NCBI GenBank assembly: GCA_902600635.1
Contig: CACKKE010000005.1
Coordinates: 1-39,779, forward strand
Source: an uncultured Pelagibacteraceae bacterium
Lineage (GTDB): Bacteria; Pseudomonadota; Alphaproteobacteria; Pelagibacterales; Pelagibacteraceae
Length of the DNA stretch: 39,779 nucleotides
Reading direction: 5' to 3'
Positions 1 to 9,990 of this stretch are shown piece by piece. The translations under genes and the position numbers were made by a program. The first letter of the stretch is position 1. Every line of letters begins with the position of its first letter. Under the pieces are notes generated by a model. That model was not told the origin of the DNA and searched no databases. It saw only the letters and a program-made list of their open reading frames with translations.

Positions 1-1
1 A

Positions 2-202
2 AATATAGATGAAGAAATTTTTATAGTAAATGAAGATAAACAAATCTTAAATCAAAAAAATTTTAATAATTGTCAAAGAGTTAGAGGTAATAAAATTAAA
101 AAAATAATTCTGGGTAATCTTGAGTTTTATTATCCAAAAGAAAAAATAAAAATTTATACTTCTATAATTGGAAATTTAAATGATGAAAATTATATTCAAT
201 AA
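2..202 (+). CDS. C-terminal fragment of a CDS truncated by the window start, function unknown
   Basis: Open frame from base 2 (NIDEEIFIVNEDKQILNQ...NLNDENYIQ*) ending at TAA 200-202 and overlapping the next CDS start. Confidence 0.55.
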   Translation, partial: NIDEEIFIVNEDKQILNQKNFNNCQRVRGNKIKKIILGNLEFYYPKEKIKIYTSIIGNLNDENYIQ

Positions 203-1184
203 TAAAGTTTATTTTTTTTTGATTTTAATTGTTGTTTTATATATTTTTGAATTTACCTTATTTCTAAAAACATTTAATGGTGGATACTTTTTAAGCAAAG
301 TAACAAATAATCAAATCGTCTCTTCAAAATTTATTAGCAACTTTGTTACACAGAATAATACTCATTTGTCGGTTTTTAATAATCAAAAAATTAAAATTTA
401 TTGTAATAAAAAAAAAAACTTAAGCCATAATTTTGATAAATACGGTTTTATAAATTCAAATCAGCAATGGAATATTTTAAATGAAAATGTAATTTTAAAA
501 TCTTATAGTGAAATTAATTGCAACGATTTCAGTTTAAAAAAATCAGAAAAATTTTCTCTAAAATCAAACAATAATTTAGATCTAGGCTCAATTTCAACTG
601 GACCACTGCATCAATATTCAATCTTAAAAGAGTATTTTGATAAGATCAAAACAAAAAAAGTTTTTTGGTTTCATTTTGAAGGCTCTGATCTTAGTGACTT
701 TAACAATCTTAAAAATTCTAAATTTAAAAAATATTTTGACAACGATAATTTCAAACAAAATTTATCATCTTATGATGTTCAATTAAAAGAAGAAGAAATT
801 AAAAGGGAGTTAAGCAAATTTGATCAAAACCTTTTAAAAAAAGAAATTAAAAATTTTTTATTTTTTTTCAGATCTATAAGTTTTTTAAAACAAAGAATTT
901 TTTTTCAAAGAAAAATATTTAAAGATTTAAAAAACTATGAAATAAACGAATTAGCAAGAATATTATATAAAACTAATATATTTTTGAATGAAAATAATAT
1001 TAAGTTTATTTTCTTTTATATACCCAGGGAAAGTGAGTCAATGAATTCGATAAAAAACTCCAAAATAAAAAAAAAATTGTTTGAAGAATTAAAAAAAAAT
1101 AATATTACATTTATTGATCTAACTAATAAAAAATATTTAAATTTTGATCAAAAAATATATTTGGACGAATTAGTGAAATCATAA
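180..1184 (+). CDS. SGNH-like protein, degenerate (no GDS block)
   Basis: 334 aa ORF; 'STGPLHQYSILKEYF...KVFWFHFEGSDLSDF' aligns with 'SNGPLIEYATLREYF...NIIWFYYEGNDISDL' of the 37296 ORF; N-terminal hydrophobic segment. Confidence 0.6.
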   Translation: MMKIIFNNKVYFFLILIVVLYIFEFTLFLKTFNGGYFLSKVTNNQIVSSKFISNFVTQNNTHLSVFNNQKIKIYCNKKKNLSHNFDKYGFINSNQQWNILNENVILKSYSEINCNDFSLKKSEKFSLKSNNNLDLGSISTGPLHQYSILKEYFDKIKTKKVFWFHFEGSDLSDFNNLKNSKFKKYFDNDNFKQNLSSYDVQLKEEEIKRELSKFDQNLLKKEIKNFLFFFRSISFLKQRIFFQRKIFKDLKNYEINELARILYKTNIFLNENNIKFIFFYIPRESESMNSIKNSKIKKKLFEELKKNNITFIDLTNKKYLNFDQKIYLDELVKS

Positions 1185-3425
1185 ATGAAAAATTTAATTG
1201 TTTTTTTAATAATATTTATTTTAAATTCAGTTTATGTTTTAGCGAACGAAAAATTACCTTTTCAATTTGCAAAATATAAATATGAACTCAAAGTTCCAAA
1301 TAAATTACATCTTAACATATCTGGTAAAAATTACATAAGATATTTGAAACAAATAAAGCTTACGGGCAAAAAAGATAATCTAAATTCAAAGGTAATTAAT
1401 TCTACAAAAAAAAAATGGGTAAATTCTGAAATAAATACAAATCAAAATGATACATATAAAATTAAGATAAAAATTCACGGTGATTGGAACGATCATATAT
1501 CATTCCCATATAGTTCATTAAGAGTTAAGGTAAGAAAAAACAACTATTTTAGTCAATTAAAAGAATTTATATTATTTAAACCTATAACAAGGAATTATAA
1601 TTCAGAAATTTTTGCCACTTTATTTCTTCAGGAATTGGGTTTTTTAGCACCCTACACTAAAGAAATAAATTTAAAGATAAATGATAATAGTCATCAGAAA
1701 TATCTATTTCAAGAAAGAATAAATAAAAATTTTATCGAGCGATCAGGTTTAAGAGAAGGTCCAATTATAGAATATGATGAGAGACATAGATGGAACGCTG
1801 TAAGACGTGATGAGAATTTAGATAAAGTGAAATTTGCAAATATATACAAATTAGACAATGAAACTTTTTTAGAAAATCCCGATAAAGAACCTGTCAATGT
1901 TAATAAACTTTTCATGGTTATGTCTGCATTATCAAGTAGTTCCAAATTGGAGACGTATTTAACTGATCAAAATGTTTTTTTTGAAATAGCTTTATCTCTT
2001 CTAGGAGCTTGTCATGGTTTAATTGACCATAACAGAAAATTTTATTTCAATGCTATAAGTGAAAAATTTATCCCTATTTACTACGATGGTATGGCTTTTG
2101 AAAAAAACTTAAACTTTTGTGAAAATGAAAGATTAACAAAAAATGAAAATTTTTTTACAATGGAAAATTTAATTATTTTTGAAGTCAAATTTTTAGACAA
2201 ATCATTTAAAGAAAAAATCAAAAAAAAATTTAATGAATTAACTATTGATAATAGTAAATTTGAAAACTACTGGAATACTTTAGAATTTAATTACTCAAAA
2301 TTTAAAGAAAAAATTTTACAAGTTAAAAGTACAAAAGAATTAGCGAAAGAAATTAAGTTAAATAAAAAAGATTATTTTAAATCACTTCAACCAAATTATC
2401 CTTTAGTTTATTACTTTGAAGACAAAGGAGAATATTTTACATGTTTTAAAAATAATAACGTAAACTATAAAAATGTAAGCTTAATTTCAAATACAGGGGA
2501 GATAATAGATTTGGAATCAGAAAATTTCTGTAAAAAAGTTAATAGAAATAAATTAGTTAAAATATTAAAAAATAAAATATTTTATACTCCAAGTAACGAT
2601 AAAGATTTACAAATTCACCCAACATTTTTATCTAATCACCAAAAACCTTTTTCAGAAAAAGTTTTTATCGATATATCAAAAAATAATGAAAAAATTATTC
2701 TTGAAAAAGAAAAAATTTACTTCCTTTATGCATCTAAAAAAGAACAAATAGAAAATTTGAGTTTATCCTCAATTTCTGCCGGAAATTCTGTAGCTATATT
2801 TTATGGTGAATTACCATTTATCAAAAATATTACATATGATGAATTAAATTCTTCAAACAAGATAAACAAAAAATTACAAAAATATAATATTACAGGATGT
2901 GTTAATTTTTATTATGCAACTGGTGATATTGATAATATTAAATTGACAAATTCTTCATGTGAAGATGGAATTAATGTAATCAGTTCTAAAATGAAATTTA
3001 AAAATATTCAAATTGATGCAGCAGTATCGGATGGGATAGATATGGATTTTTCTGATGTTAAGATTGAAAAAATTTTATCGACTAATTCAGATGGAGACTG
3101 TGTAGACTTATCTTTTGGAAACTATATTTTTAATGATTTAACAGCTAAGGATTGCAGTGATAAAGGAGTAAGCATAGGTGAAAACTCTCAGGTATTTATG
3201 GAAAATGTCGAAATAATAAGAAATAACATTGGTATAGCAATAAAAGACTCCTCTTTTGCAAGAATAAAATCAATAAATATTAATAAAGGTAACAATACTT
3301 GCTTAAGTCTTTATAATAAAAAACCAGAATTTAGTGATGGAAAATTATTCTACGAAAATATTAATGATATATGTTTAAGCAACTCACAACTGAGCAAAAA
3401 CTCAATAGTAAAAAAACTTAATTAA
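1185..3425 (+). CDS. CotH-kinase-like protein with C-terminal right-handed beta-helix
   Basis: Signal-like N-terminus; 'QERINKNFIERSG', 'GLIDHNRKFYFN...FIPIYYDGMAFEKN' resemble CotH; C-terminal repeating beta-helix rungs ('NIKLTNSSCEDGINVISSKMKFKNIQIDAAVSDGIDM'). Confidence 0.7.
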   Translation: MKNLIVFLIIFILNSVYVLANEKLPFQFAKYKYELKVPNKLHLNISGKNYIRYLKQIKLTGKKDNLNSKVINSTKKKWVNSEINTNQNDTYKIKIKIHGDWNDHISFPYSSLRVKVRKNNYFSQLKEFILFKPITRNYNSEIFATLFLQELGFLAPYTKEINLKINDNSHQKYLFQERINKNFIERSGLREGPIIEYDERHRWNAVRRDENLDKVKFANIYKLDNETFLENPDKEPVNVNKLFMVMSALSSSSKLETYLTDQNVFFEIALSLLGACHGLIDHNRKFYFNAISEKFIPIYYDGMAFEKNLNFCENERLTKNENFFTMENLIIFEVKFLDKSFKEKIKKKFNELTIDNSKFENYWNTLEFNYSKFKEKILQVKSTKELAKEIKLNKKDYFKSLQPNYPLVYYFEDKGEYFTCFKNNNVNYKNVSLISNTGEIIDLESENFCKKVNRNKLVKILKNKIFYTPSNDKDLQIHPTFLSNHQKPFSEKVFIDISKNNEKIILEKEKIYFLYASKKEQIENLSLSSISAGNSVAIFYGELPFIKNITYDELNSSNKINKKLQKYNITGCVNFYYATGDIDNIKLTNSSCEDGINVISSKMKFKNIQIDAAVSDGIDMDFSDVKIEKILSTNSDGDCVDLSFGNYIFNDLTAKDCSDKGVSIGENSQVFMENVEIIRNNIGIAIKDSSFARIKSININKGNNTCLSLYNKKPEFSDGKLFYENINDICLSNSQLSKNSIVKKLN

Positions 3426-4049
3426 ATGAAAAGAATTGAGAATAAATACATAATAAAAGATAAAGAGAACTATAATAAATTTTTAAAATTTATATTTTCA
3501 AATAATTTTGAAGAAATCTTTTCGAAAAGAAAAATTAATTCGATTTACTTTGATTATAAGAATTTATCCTTATTTGATTTCAGTGAAGAAGGAATAGCAT
3601 CAAAAGATAAAATTAGACTGCGGTTTTATGGTTCAAATCTAAACATATCTAATACAAATTTAGAGGTAAAAACTTCCAATGCTTATTCAAAAATAAAATT
3701 GACTTCAAAATTTGACAAAGATAACTTTGATAATCTTAAAATGAAGAATATCAAACAAGATATTAAGTTAAGAAAGTTAATTCCGACTGTAAAAGTTTCT
3801 TATGATAGACGTTATTTTTTCTCAAAAGAATATGGAAGATTAACATTAGATGAAAATATTTTTTATGAAAAAGCTGATTGGAAAAAATATCCCTCTAATT
3901 TATCATTTTCGAAAAAGATAAGAGAATATCGTAATGTATGTGAACATAAAATTGAAAACAAAGTTAGAGAAAAAGAAATTTTTCCTATTACAAATATTAG
4001 ATTCTCTAAATATTGTGAGGCTATTAAAAAAATCTACAAAAAAAATTAG
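3426..4049 (+). CDS. VTC-domain (polyphosphate polymerase-type) protein
   Basis: 'RIENKYII', 'INSIYFDYKN', 'KIRLRFYG', 'LEVKTSNAYSKIK', 'VKVSYDRRYF', 'CEHKIENKV', 'FSKYCEAI' follow the VTC motif order; directly follows the CotH-like gene. Confidence 0.8.
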   Translation: MKRIENKYIIKDKENYNKFLKFIFSNNFEEIFSKRKINSIYFDYKNLSLFDFSEEGIASKDKIRLRFYGSNLNISNTNLEVKTSNAYSKIKLTSKFDKDNFDNLKMKNIKQDIKLRKLIPTVKVSYDRRYFFSKEYGRLTLDENIFYEKADWKKYPSNLSFSKKIREYRNVCEHKIENKVREKEIFPITNIRFSKYCEAIKKIYKKN

Positions 4050-4050
4050 A

Positions 4051-4875
4051 TCAAATTGTAATTTTTTGTTCTACCTCAAATTTTTTTAAGAGCCATAATT
4101 TTAAAGGTTCATAATGATAAGATGAGGAAAAATCATTAATGAATTCTGAATTTATTAAATCTTTTCTAACGAAAAAAGCATTAACACCAATAATATTACA
4201 ACAAACTAAATAATAACCTTTTTTTTCTAACATTATTTTAAAAGAGTTCAGAGAAGCACCAAAGTTATCGTCTCCTGACCACTGTTTTTTTTCATCATAG
4301 TCAGCAATCCACTCAATCTTATCTCTTAATTTTGCATTATACTCTGTAACTATTACACGTGGATTCACTTTTATTTCACTCAATATGTGATACGTATTAA
4401 TACCTAAGTCTATCGATAATAAATCAATTTCATCATTATCTGAGTAAAAACCATAAATTATTTGATTGACATTTTTTTTAGTAATCCTCTCTTTTTTAAA
4501 ATTTAAATTTTCTTTTATATAATTTCTAAAATCTAATCTTAATTTATTTTCATCAGTTGACATATCAACCCATAAACCAGACCAACCAGATTTGAGTAAA
4601 TACGTCGTGTTACATTCTTTTCCATCCTGAACACCAAGCTCAATAAACTTTTTTTGACTAATTCCTATTCTTTTAAATATTTCCTCTAATATTCCATCCT
4701 CATCTGATTGTGAGTACACTTTAAAACCAAAATTTATTAAATTTTTTGGTTCAGAATATTTTTTTGATTTTATGATATTATTATAATTAATTTCTACTAA
4801 AGCTTTATTAATCAAGTGAATTCTAGTGTGTCTTCCAATAAACCAAAGTATTTTATATAAAATTTTCTTAATCAT
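4051..4875 (-). CDS. FkbM-like SAM-dependent methyltransferase family protein
   Basis: 'YSQSDEDGILEEIFKRIG...FIELGVQDGKECNTTYLLKSGWSGLWVDMS...IDLLSIDLGINTYHIL'. Confidence 0.6.
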   Translation of the reverse strand: MIKKILYKILWFIGRHTRIHLINKALVEINYNNIIKSKKYSEPKNLINFGFKVYSQSDEDGILEEIFKRIGISQKKFIELGVQDGKECNTTYLLKSGWSGLWVDMSTDENKLRLDFRNYIKENLNFKKERITKKNVNQIIYGFYSDNDEIDLLSIDLGINTYHILSEIKVNPRVIVTEYNAKLRDKIEWIADYDEKKQWSGDDNFGASLNSFKIMLEKKGYYLVCCNIIGVNAFFVRKDLINSEFINDFSSSYHYEPLKLWLLKKFEVEQKITI

Positions 4876-6610
4876 TATTTTTAATTTTTATTAAATAACC
4901 ATTATCTAATTCCATTATATAATCACATCTTTTCAAGGTTTCTCTTCTATGTGAAACTAAGATTAAAATCTTATTTTTACAATAATTAAAAATATTATCT
5001 AATATTTTACTCTCATTTTCTATATCTAGCGAAGAAGTTGCCTCATCTAAAAATAATACTTGAGGATCCTTATAAAGTGCTCGAGCTAACCCTATTCTTT
5101 GTCTTTGGCCTCCAGAAATATTTATTCCTCTTTCTCCCAATTGAGTTTCTAAACCATTTGGTAAATTTGATATAAATTCATTTAATCTTAAATCTTGAAT
5201 AATTGTTCTTAACCTAGAATTATCTACGTTATTTTCTCCTAATGAAATATTGTTTTTAATAGTATCATTAAACAATACAGTATCCTGAGGAACATATCCT
5301 AAGAAATTATATATATAGTATTTGTCTGAGCTAATATTTCTATCGTTGTATTTCACATTACCTTCATCTGGATCAATTAATCCTAAAAGCAAATTTAAAA
5401 AAGTAGATTTACCAGTACCAGACTCACCAATAATTCCAATTTTTTCATTTTGTCTAATTTCTAAGTTTAAATCTTTAATCAATAGTTTTTGATGGTCAAA
5501 ATTATATGATAAATTTTTCACCGAGATATTGCTTATATTGAACTTACTTTTATCTACCTTTAAACTTTCTAAATTCTTTTTGTTCTCTACTTTTAAATTT
5601 GTGACAAGATTTATGTGTGTCTCAACAATATCTATCGATGGCTCCATGTATTTTATAGATGAGGTTGCTGATGTAATATTTGTAAATGCCGGCACTAATC
5701 TGATTGAAGCAACAGCAATATAAGATAAGATTGAAATTAATTCTGTGTTTGAAGACTTATAAAGAATAAAATATATTGAAATTGATACTACAAATAAAAT
5801 AGCAATAATTTCTAACATTAATCTTGGTATTCTTCTTAAAATATCTACGTATAAGATTATTTTGTTCATTCTAAATGTTACTTTTGAGAATAATTCGAAA
5901 AGATAATTTTCTTTTAAATTAATTTTTACTTCTTTAATGGCTGAATGAGTTTGATTTAAAATATTTATTTGATCTTTTGTAAATTTTTGCATGTTTTTAC
6001 CTGATCTGGCTAGCCATCCTTTAATAAAAATAAGATATAATAATGAAAATAAACCAAATATAGATAATGCTATTACCGTTATAATTGGATCAATCTTAAT
6101 TGTTAACAATATTATAAATGTTAAAACTGATATTTCTAATAACAAACGAATATAATGTCCTATTAATGCAACAAACCTTGTTACTTCCGCGACATTTCTA
6201 GTAAGTTCAGCTGATGTTTTTGATGTAAAAAATAAATAATTTGAATAAAGATAATTGTTGTAAATTCCTTTAGAAAATCTGTTATGAATTTTTCTTAGAA
6301 CAACACCGTTTAAAAAATAAAAAAATCCAAGAAATAAGTTTTTAAATAAAAAAACTAAAATCATCGTAAAAGATAAAAGAAGTAAAATATCTTTATCTGA
6401 GAGTTCACTAATAAACCCAAGAAAATCAAAATCTGATGTATAATTAATTAACTTTTCAGGATCCAAAATAAAAGTGACATAAATTGGAATAGTGCCCAAG
6501 CTTATGATTTCAAGAAAAGTAACTAAAAAAGTTAAAAAAATTATCAATATTAAAGATCTAATTTCATTTACTTTCAAGACATTTAAAATACGTTTAATAT
6601 TTTTAATCAT
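4868..6610 (-). CDS. ABC transporter, fused permease/ATPase (MsbA/PglK-type exporter or flippase)
   Basis: N-terminal TM domain; Walker A 'GESGTGKST', signature 'ISGGQRQRIGLARAL', Walker B 'VLFLDEATSSLD', 'LVSHR'. Confidence 0.95.
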   Translation of the reverse strand: MIKNIKRILNVLKVNEIRSLILIIFLTFLVTFLEIISLGTIPIYVTFILDPEKLINYTSDFDFLGFISELSDKDILLLLSFTMILVFLFKNLFLGFFYFLNGVVLRKIHNRFSKGIYNNYLYSNYLFFTSKTSAELTRNVAEVTRFVALIGHYIRLLLEISVLTFIILLTIKIDPIITVIALSIFGLFSLLYLIFIKGWLARSGKNMQKFTKDQINILNQTHSAIKEVKINLKENYLFELFSKVTFRMNKIILYVDILRRIPRLMLEIIAILFVVSISIYFILYKSSNTELISILSYIAVASIRLVPAFTNITSATSSIKYMEPSIDIVETHINLVTNLKVENKKNLESLKVDKSKFNISNISVKNLSYNFDHQKLLIKDLNLEIRQNEKIGIIGESGTGKSTFLNLLLGLIDPDEGNVKYNDRNISSDKYYIYNFLGYVPQDTVLFNDTIKNNISLGENNVDNSRLRTIIQDLRLNEFISNLPNGLETQLGERGINISGGQRQRIGLARALYKDPQVLFLDEATSSLDIENESKILDNIFNYCKNKILILVSHRRETLKRCDYIMELDNGYLIKIKNND

Positions 6611-6618
6611 TAAATTCC

Positions 6619-7890
6619 TTAGACTAATAATAAAATTTTTTCTCTTTGTTTATAAATAAAGTAAAAAACCCAATAAAAAGAAAAATAGAAATAAACCAGG
6701 TTTAAGTTTTTATTAATTAAATTTAGTATCAATTTTCTATCATATAATAAAACAAAAACAATAAAGTACATTGGTTCAAAATATTTCTGAAAAATATACC
6801 AACCAGATGAGAAAGAAATTAATATAAGAGAGGTTAGAAAAATATCACTTTTATTATTTAAAGAAAAACTCAATACAATTATTGAAAGCAAAATTGATAA
6901 AAGTAGATAAAAATTATAATTATCAAATATTAAATTATTCAATTTTATAAATGCACCACCACCTATTTGTTCATCATAAATAAAATTACTATGAAATAAA
7001 AAAATATAAACTACAAAAATTAAAATAAAAAAATAGAAGCTTTTTCTTTTTAATAAATTTTCAAAATATTTTTTGTCGTAAAGTGCTTGAATAAAAAAAA
7101 AAGGAATGAGGTAAATACTAATTATAGAAACAACAACTAATATTGAAGATGAAAAATTAGTTGCAGAAAATAAAATATTCTTAAACATTCCTAGATTATT
7201 TGCTAAATATATAAAGCCTGGAATCGATAAAAAACTACTTATTATAGAAATTGGAATTACATTAAATTTAAATTTCAAAAAAAATTTGAGAAAAAATATT
7301 GGAAAAAAAATAAGATAATATTGCTTCGTATAGGTAGCTAGAAATAAAAAAAAATAAGAAGTAAATATATGAATATTTTTTTGCTTCTGATTTTTTTCGA
7401 CTTTAATCAGATATAAAATAGCAACTAAAAAAAATATTATAGCTGTATTGTGGTTATTTCCCCATATAGCAGAGGATTGGAAATTTGGTAAAATTAATAT
7501 TATAGAGGAAAAAATTACTAATTTTGTCTTTTTGATTTGGTCAAACTTTTCTGTACAACATAAATAGAATAGATAAGGAACTAATAAACTAAACAAAAAA
7601 TAAAAATTTAGATAAGCATTTAAGTTATCGTTTATAAAATAAATTTGAGAAAAAATAATATGATGAAGAGGAAAATTTAGTAATTTACTATCAACCCCAA
7701 TTGCGCTTTTTTCCCCTGTTTCAATTTCTAAAATATTAAAAAGTCCTACATCCCTTATCTTCTGAATAAAATTCCAATGGGTTTGTAGGTCTGGTATAGT
7801 TCCTCCTGCTAAATCCAACTCAAAATAAAAAGATAAGAAGTAGGTCAAAGAAAATAATAAAGGAAAATAATAATTATTAGTTTTCATCAT
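6619..7890 (-). CDS. Polytopic membrane protein, candidate GT-C glycosyltransferase or polymerase
   Basis: Many hydrophobic segments; first loop 'GGTIPDLQTHWNFIQKI'; sits in a polysaccharide operon. Confidence 0.55.
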   Translation of the reverse strand: MMKTNNYYFPLLFSLTYFLSFYFELDLAGGTIPDLQTHWNFIQKIRDVGLFNILEIETGEKSAIGVDSKLLNFPLHHIIFSQIYFINDNLNAYLNFYFLFSLLVPYLFYLCCTEKFDQIKKTKLVIFSSIILILPNFQSSAIWGNNHNTAIIFFLVAILYLIKVEKNQKQKNIHIFTSYFFLFLATYTKQYYLIFFPIFFLKFFLKFKFNVIPISIISSFLSIPGFIYLANNLGMFKNILFSATNFSSSILVVVSIISIYLIPFFFIQALYDKKYFENLLKRKSFYFFILIFVVYIFLFHSNFIYDEQIGGGAFIKLNNLIFDNYNFYLLLSILLSIIVLSFSLNNKSDIFLTSLILISFSSGWYIFQKYFEPMYFIVFVLLYDRKLILNLINKNLNLVYFYFSFYWVFYFIYKQREKILLLV

Positions 7891-8948
7891 ATGGATTTGA
7901 AATTTTTAACAATATTAATAATAAATTTTCTGGACTGAATTTTTTTTTTTTGGATTTCAGTGTTAATAAATGAATAATCTATAACATCATCATAATTAAT
8001 GGTTGGTTTGAGAATTCTATTCTCTAAATTTAGAAATTTTAAAAAAAAATCTAATTTATTTTTTCTGTAAGGATCAATTGTATACCAAAATTTTTTGTTA
8101 TATTTTACAGCAAACTGGATTCCATGAAACATTGAGGTAAAAATTATGTCAGAAAATTTTAGAAATTTTAAAAATTCAAAAGGATCTGCATCTAATATAT
8201 TTAAATCAGCCCATTCATTATGATATCCTATTGATAAAATTAACAAATTTTTATTTTTACATAATTCAATAATTTTTTTTATTTCTTCCTTTGAAAAATA
8301 TTTACCATAAATCAAGCAATATTTTTTCTCAGGAATCTTTTTATTAATTTCGGTAAATATTTCAAATTCATTATCAATTAAAAATATTGGATCTAGGACT
8401 ATCTCTGATGAAATATTAAATTTATTTTTAAGAAAATTTTGAGAATTAAAATCTCTCACGGAAATAAATTTAAAACTTTTAAGTAAATTTTCAATTTCAT
8501 TTAATATATCATAATTTAAGTTTGATACCGAAATATTTCCAAAACTTGCTGCATAACTTGTTTTAAAATTTTTGTTAGATCTTCCAAAAAAAAATGGATC
8601 AAAACCAAAAAAAGGATTATCAAAATTCCAAACTTCATCGCTTCCATATATACTTAATAAATTCTTATCATAGTCTGATGGTGCAAATTTTTTACTGGGG
8701 AAGGATTTAATATACTTTTTTTTCCACTCTCTAAGTTTAAAAAATTTTTTAATACCTAGATATGAATGTAAAATATTTTTTTTGATAATAGGTTTTATTT
8801 CCTCTCTAAACAAAAATTGCGAAGGTTGATACTTATCAAAATAAACATTTACATTAAATTGTTTTTCTAAATAAATCTTCAAAAAAAGGCTTTGTAATAG
8901 AGCCCCATAATTATTACCATAAAAAAAAGTGTGAATAGAAATGTTCAT
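7887..8948 (-). CDS. Polysaccharide pyruvyl transferase family protein (CsaB-like)
   Basis: 'NNYGALLQSLFLKIYL', 'YGSDEVWNFD', 'SYAASFG', 'ISVRDFNSQNFLKN', 'VLDPIFLID', 'FTSMFHGIQFAVKYNKKF'. Confidence 0.85.
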   Translation of the reverse strand: MNISIHTFFYGNNYGALLQSLFLKIYLEKQFNVNVYFDKYQPSQFLFREEIKPIIKKNILHSYLGIKKFFKLREWKKKYIKSFPSKKFAPSDYDKNLLSIYGSDEVWNFDNPFFGFDPFFFGRSNKNFKTSYAASFGNISVSNLNYDILNEIENLLKSFKFISVRDFNSQNFLKNKFNISSEIVLDPIFLIDNEFEIFTEINKKIPEKKYCLIYGKYFSKEEIKKIIELCKNKNLLILSIGYHNEWADLNILDADPFEFLKFLKFSDIIFTSMFHGIQFAVKYNKKFWYTIDPYRKNKLDFFLKFLNLENRILKPTINYDDVIDYSFINTEIQKKKIQSRKFIINIVKNFKSI

Positions 8949-9982
8949 TTAATTTTATCTAAAATAATATTTTCTAGCTTTATCTTTTCACCTACAATTT
9001 TTTTTATTGAGTAAACAGTTTTAATTGCATCATTAGCTTTTTGGCTACCATTATTAATTAAACAATTAATAGTTTTATCTGATAAGGAAAAATAATTATC
9101 AGTATCTATTTGAAAACATTTTCTATAAACTTTATTGATTTTTTTTCTAAAGGTTAATAAATCAATTTTTTTATAAATTTTATTATTAATCATAATCTGC
9201 ATTAATTTAAAAAAAATATATAAAATAAATAATTTTACCGATTTAAACTTTATATCTGAGTATAAATTTTTTGTAGCAAATAAACTTCCAAGATTTGGAC
9301 GGTCACTTTCTTGAATTTTTTTTCTATGAAATTTAATTTTTTCGCTTTTCGATTTAATGATATCAATATTTTTTTTTTGTGAAGTTGGGAATTGGAAAAT
9401 TGCGCTTATAATTATGTCCTCATTTTCATGGTAAATTGATTTTCTCCACTCTAATTTCGCATCTTTTTTATCTCTTACAATAATTTCTCCTTTAGCATTT
9501 ATTGATTTAATGCTTGCTAAGTAATCTGTTAATCCTGACCCATAACATGAAGCATTCATATATATTCCTCCACCAACACTTCCTGGAATACCTAAAAGCG
9601 ATTCTGTTCCAGAGTATTCTTGTTTCATTACGTAATTAGCAAATCTAGGTATTGATACTCCTGCATCAACTTTTAATTCTAATTTATCTATATAAAGTTT
9701 TTGATTAATTTGATTTAACTTTGATAAATTCAGTATTGGTGTAAAAATTACACCATCACGTATAATTATATTAGATAAATTTCCTAAAATTTTATAATCA
9801 TACTTTTCTGAGTTTAAAAAATTGACTACTTTTATGGTCTCTTGCTCATCTTTTGGAGTTATATAGGTTCTTATTATTCCACCAGCTTTTAACCAAGATC
9901 GAATTGAAATATTAAAATCATTTATATATGCAATTTTATTTTCAATTAACCATTTTGAAATTTTTTCACTTTCAGTAATCAT
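8945..9982 (-). CDS. MurB-like FAD-dependent enolpyruvyl-sugar reductase, divergent paralogue
   Basis: 'SWLKAGGIIRTYITPKD', 'ILGNLSNIIIRDGVIF', 'LLGIPGSVGGGIYMNASCYG', 'LEWRKSIYH', 'RPNLGSLF' are MurB-type motifs; C-terminus diverges. Confidence 0.85.
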   Translation of the reverse strand: MITESEKISKWLIENKIAYINDFNISIRSWLKAGGIIRTYITPKDEQETIKVVNFLNSEKYDYKILGNLSNIIIRDGVIFTPILNLSKLNQINQKLYIDKLELKVDAGVSIPRFANYVMKQEYSGTESLLGIPGSVGGGIYMNASCYGSGLTDYLASIKSINAKGEIIVRDKKDAKLEWRKSIYHENEDIIISAIFQFPTSQKKNIDIIKSKSEKIKFHRKKIQESDRPNLGSLFATKNLYSDIKFKSVKLFILYIFFKLMQIMINNKIYKKIDLLTFRKKINKVYRKCFQIDTDNYFSLSDKTINCLINNGSQKANDAIKTVYSIKKIVGEKIKLENIILDKIK

Positions 9983-9990
9983 TTAGATAT

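Noticed and set aside
1709-1945. 78-aa minus-strand ORF in the CotH-like gene
   Set aside because: Antisense to the CotH conserved region; no motif.
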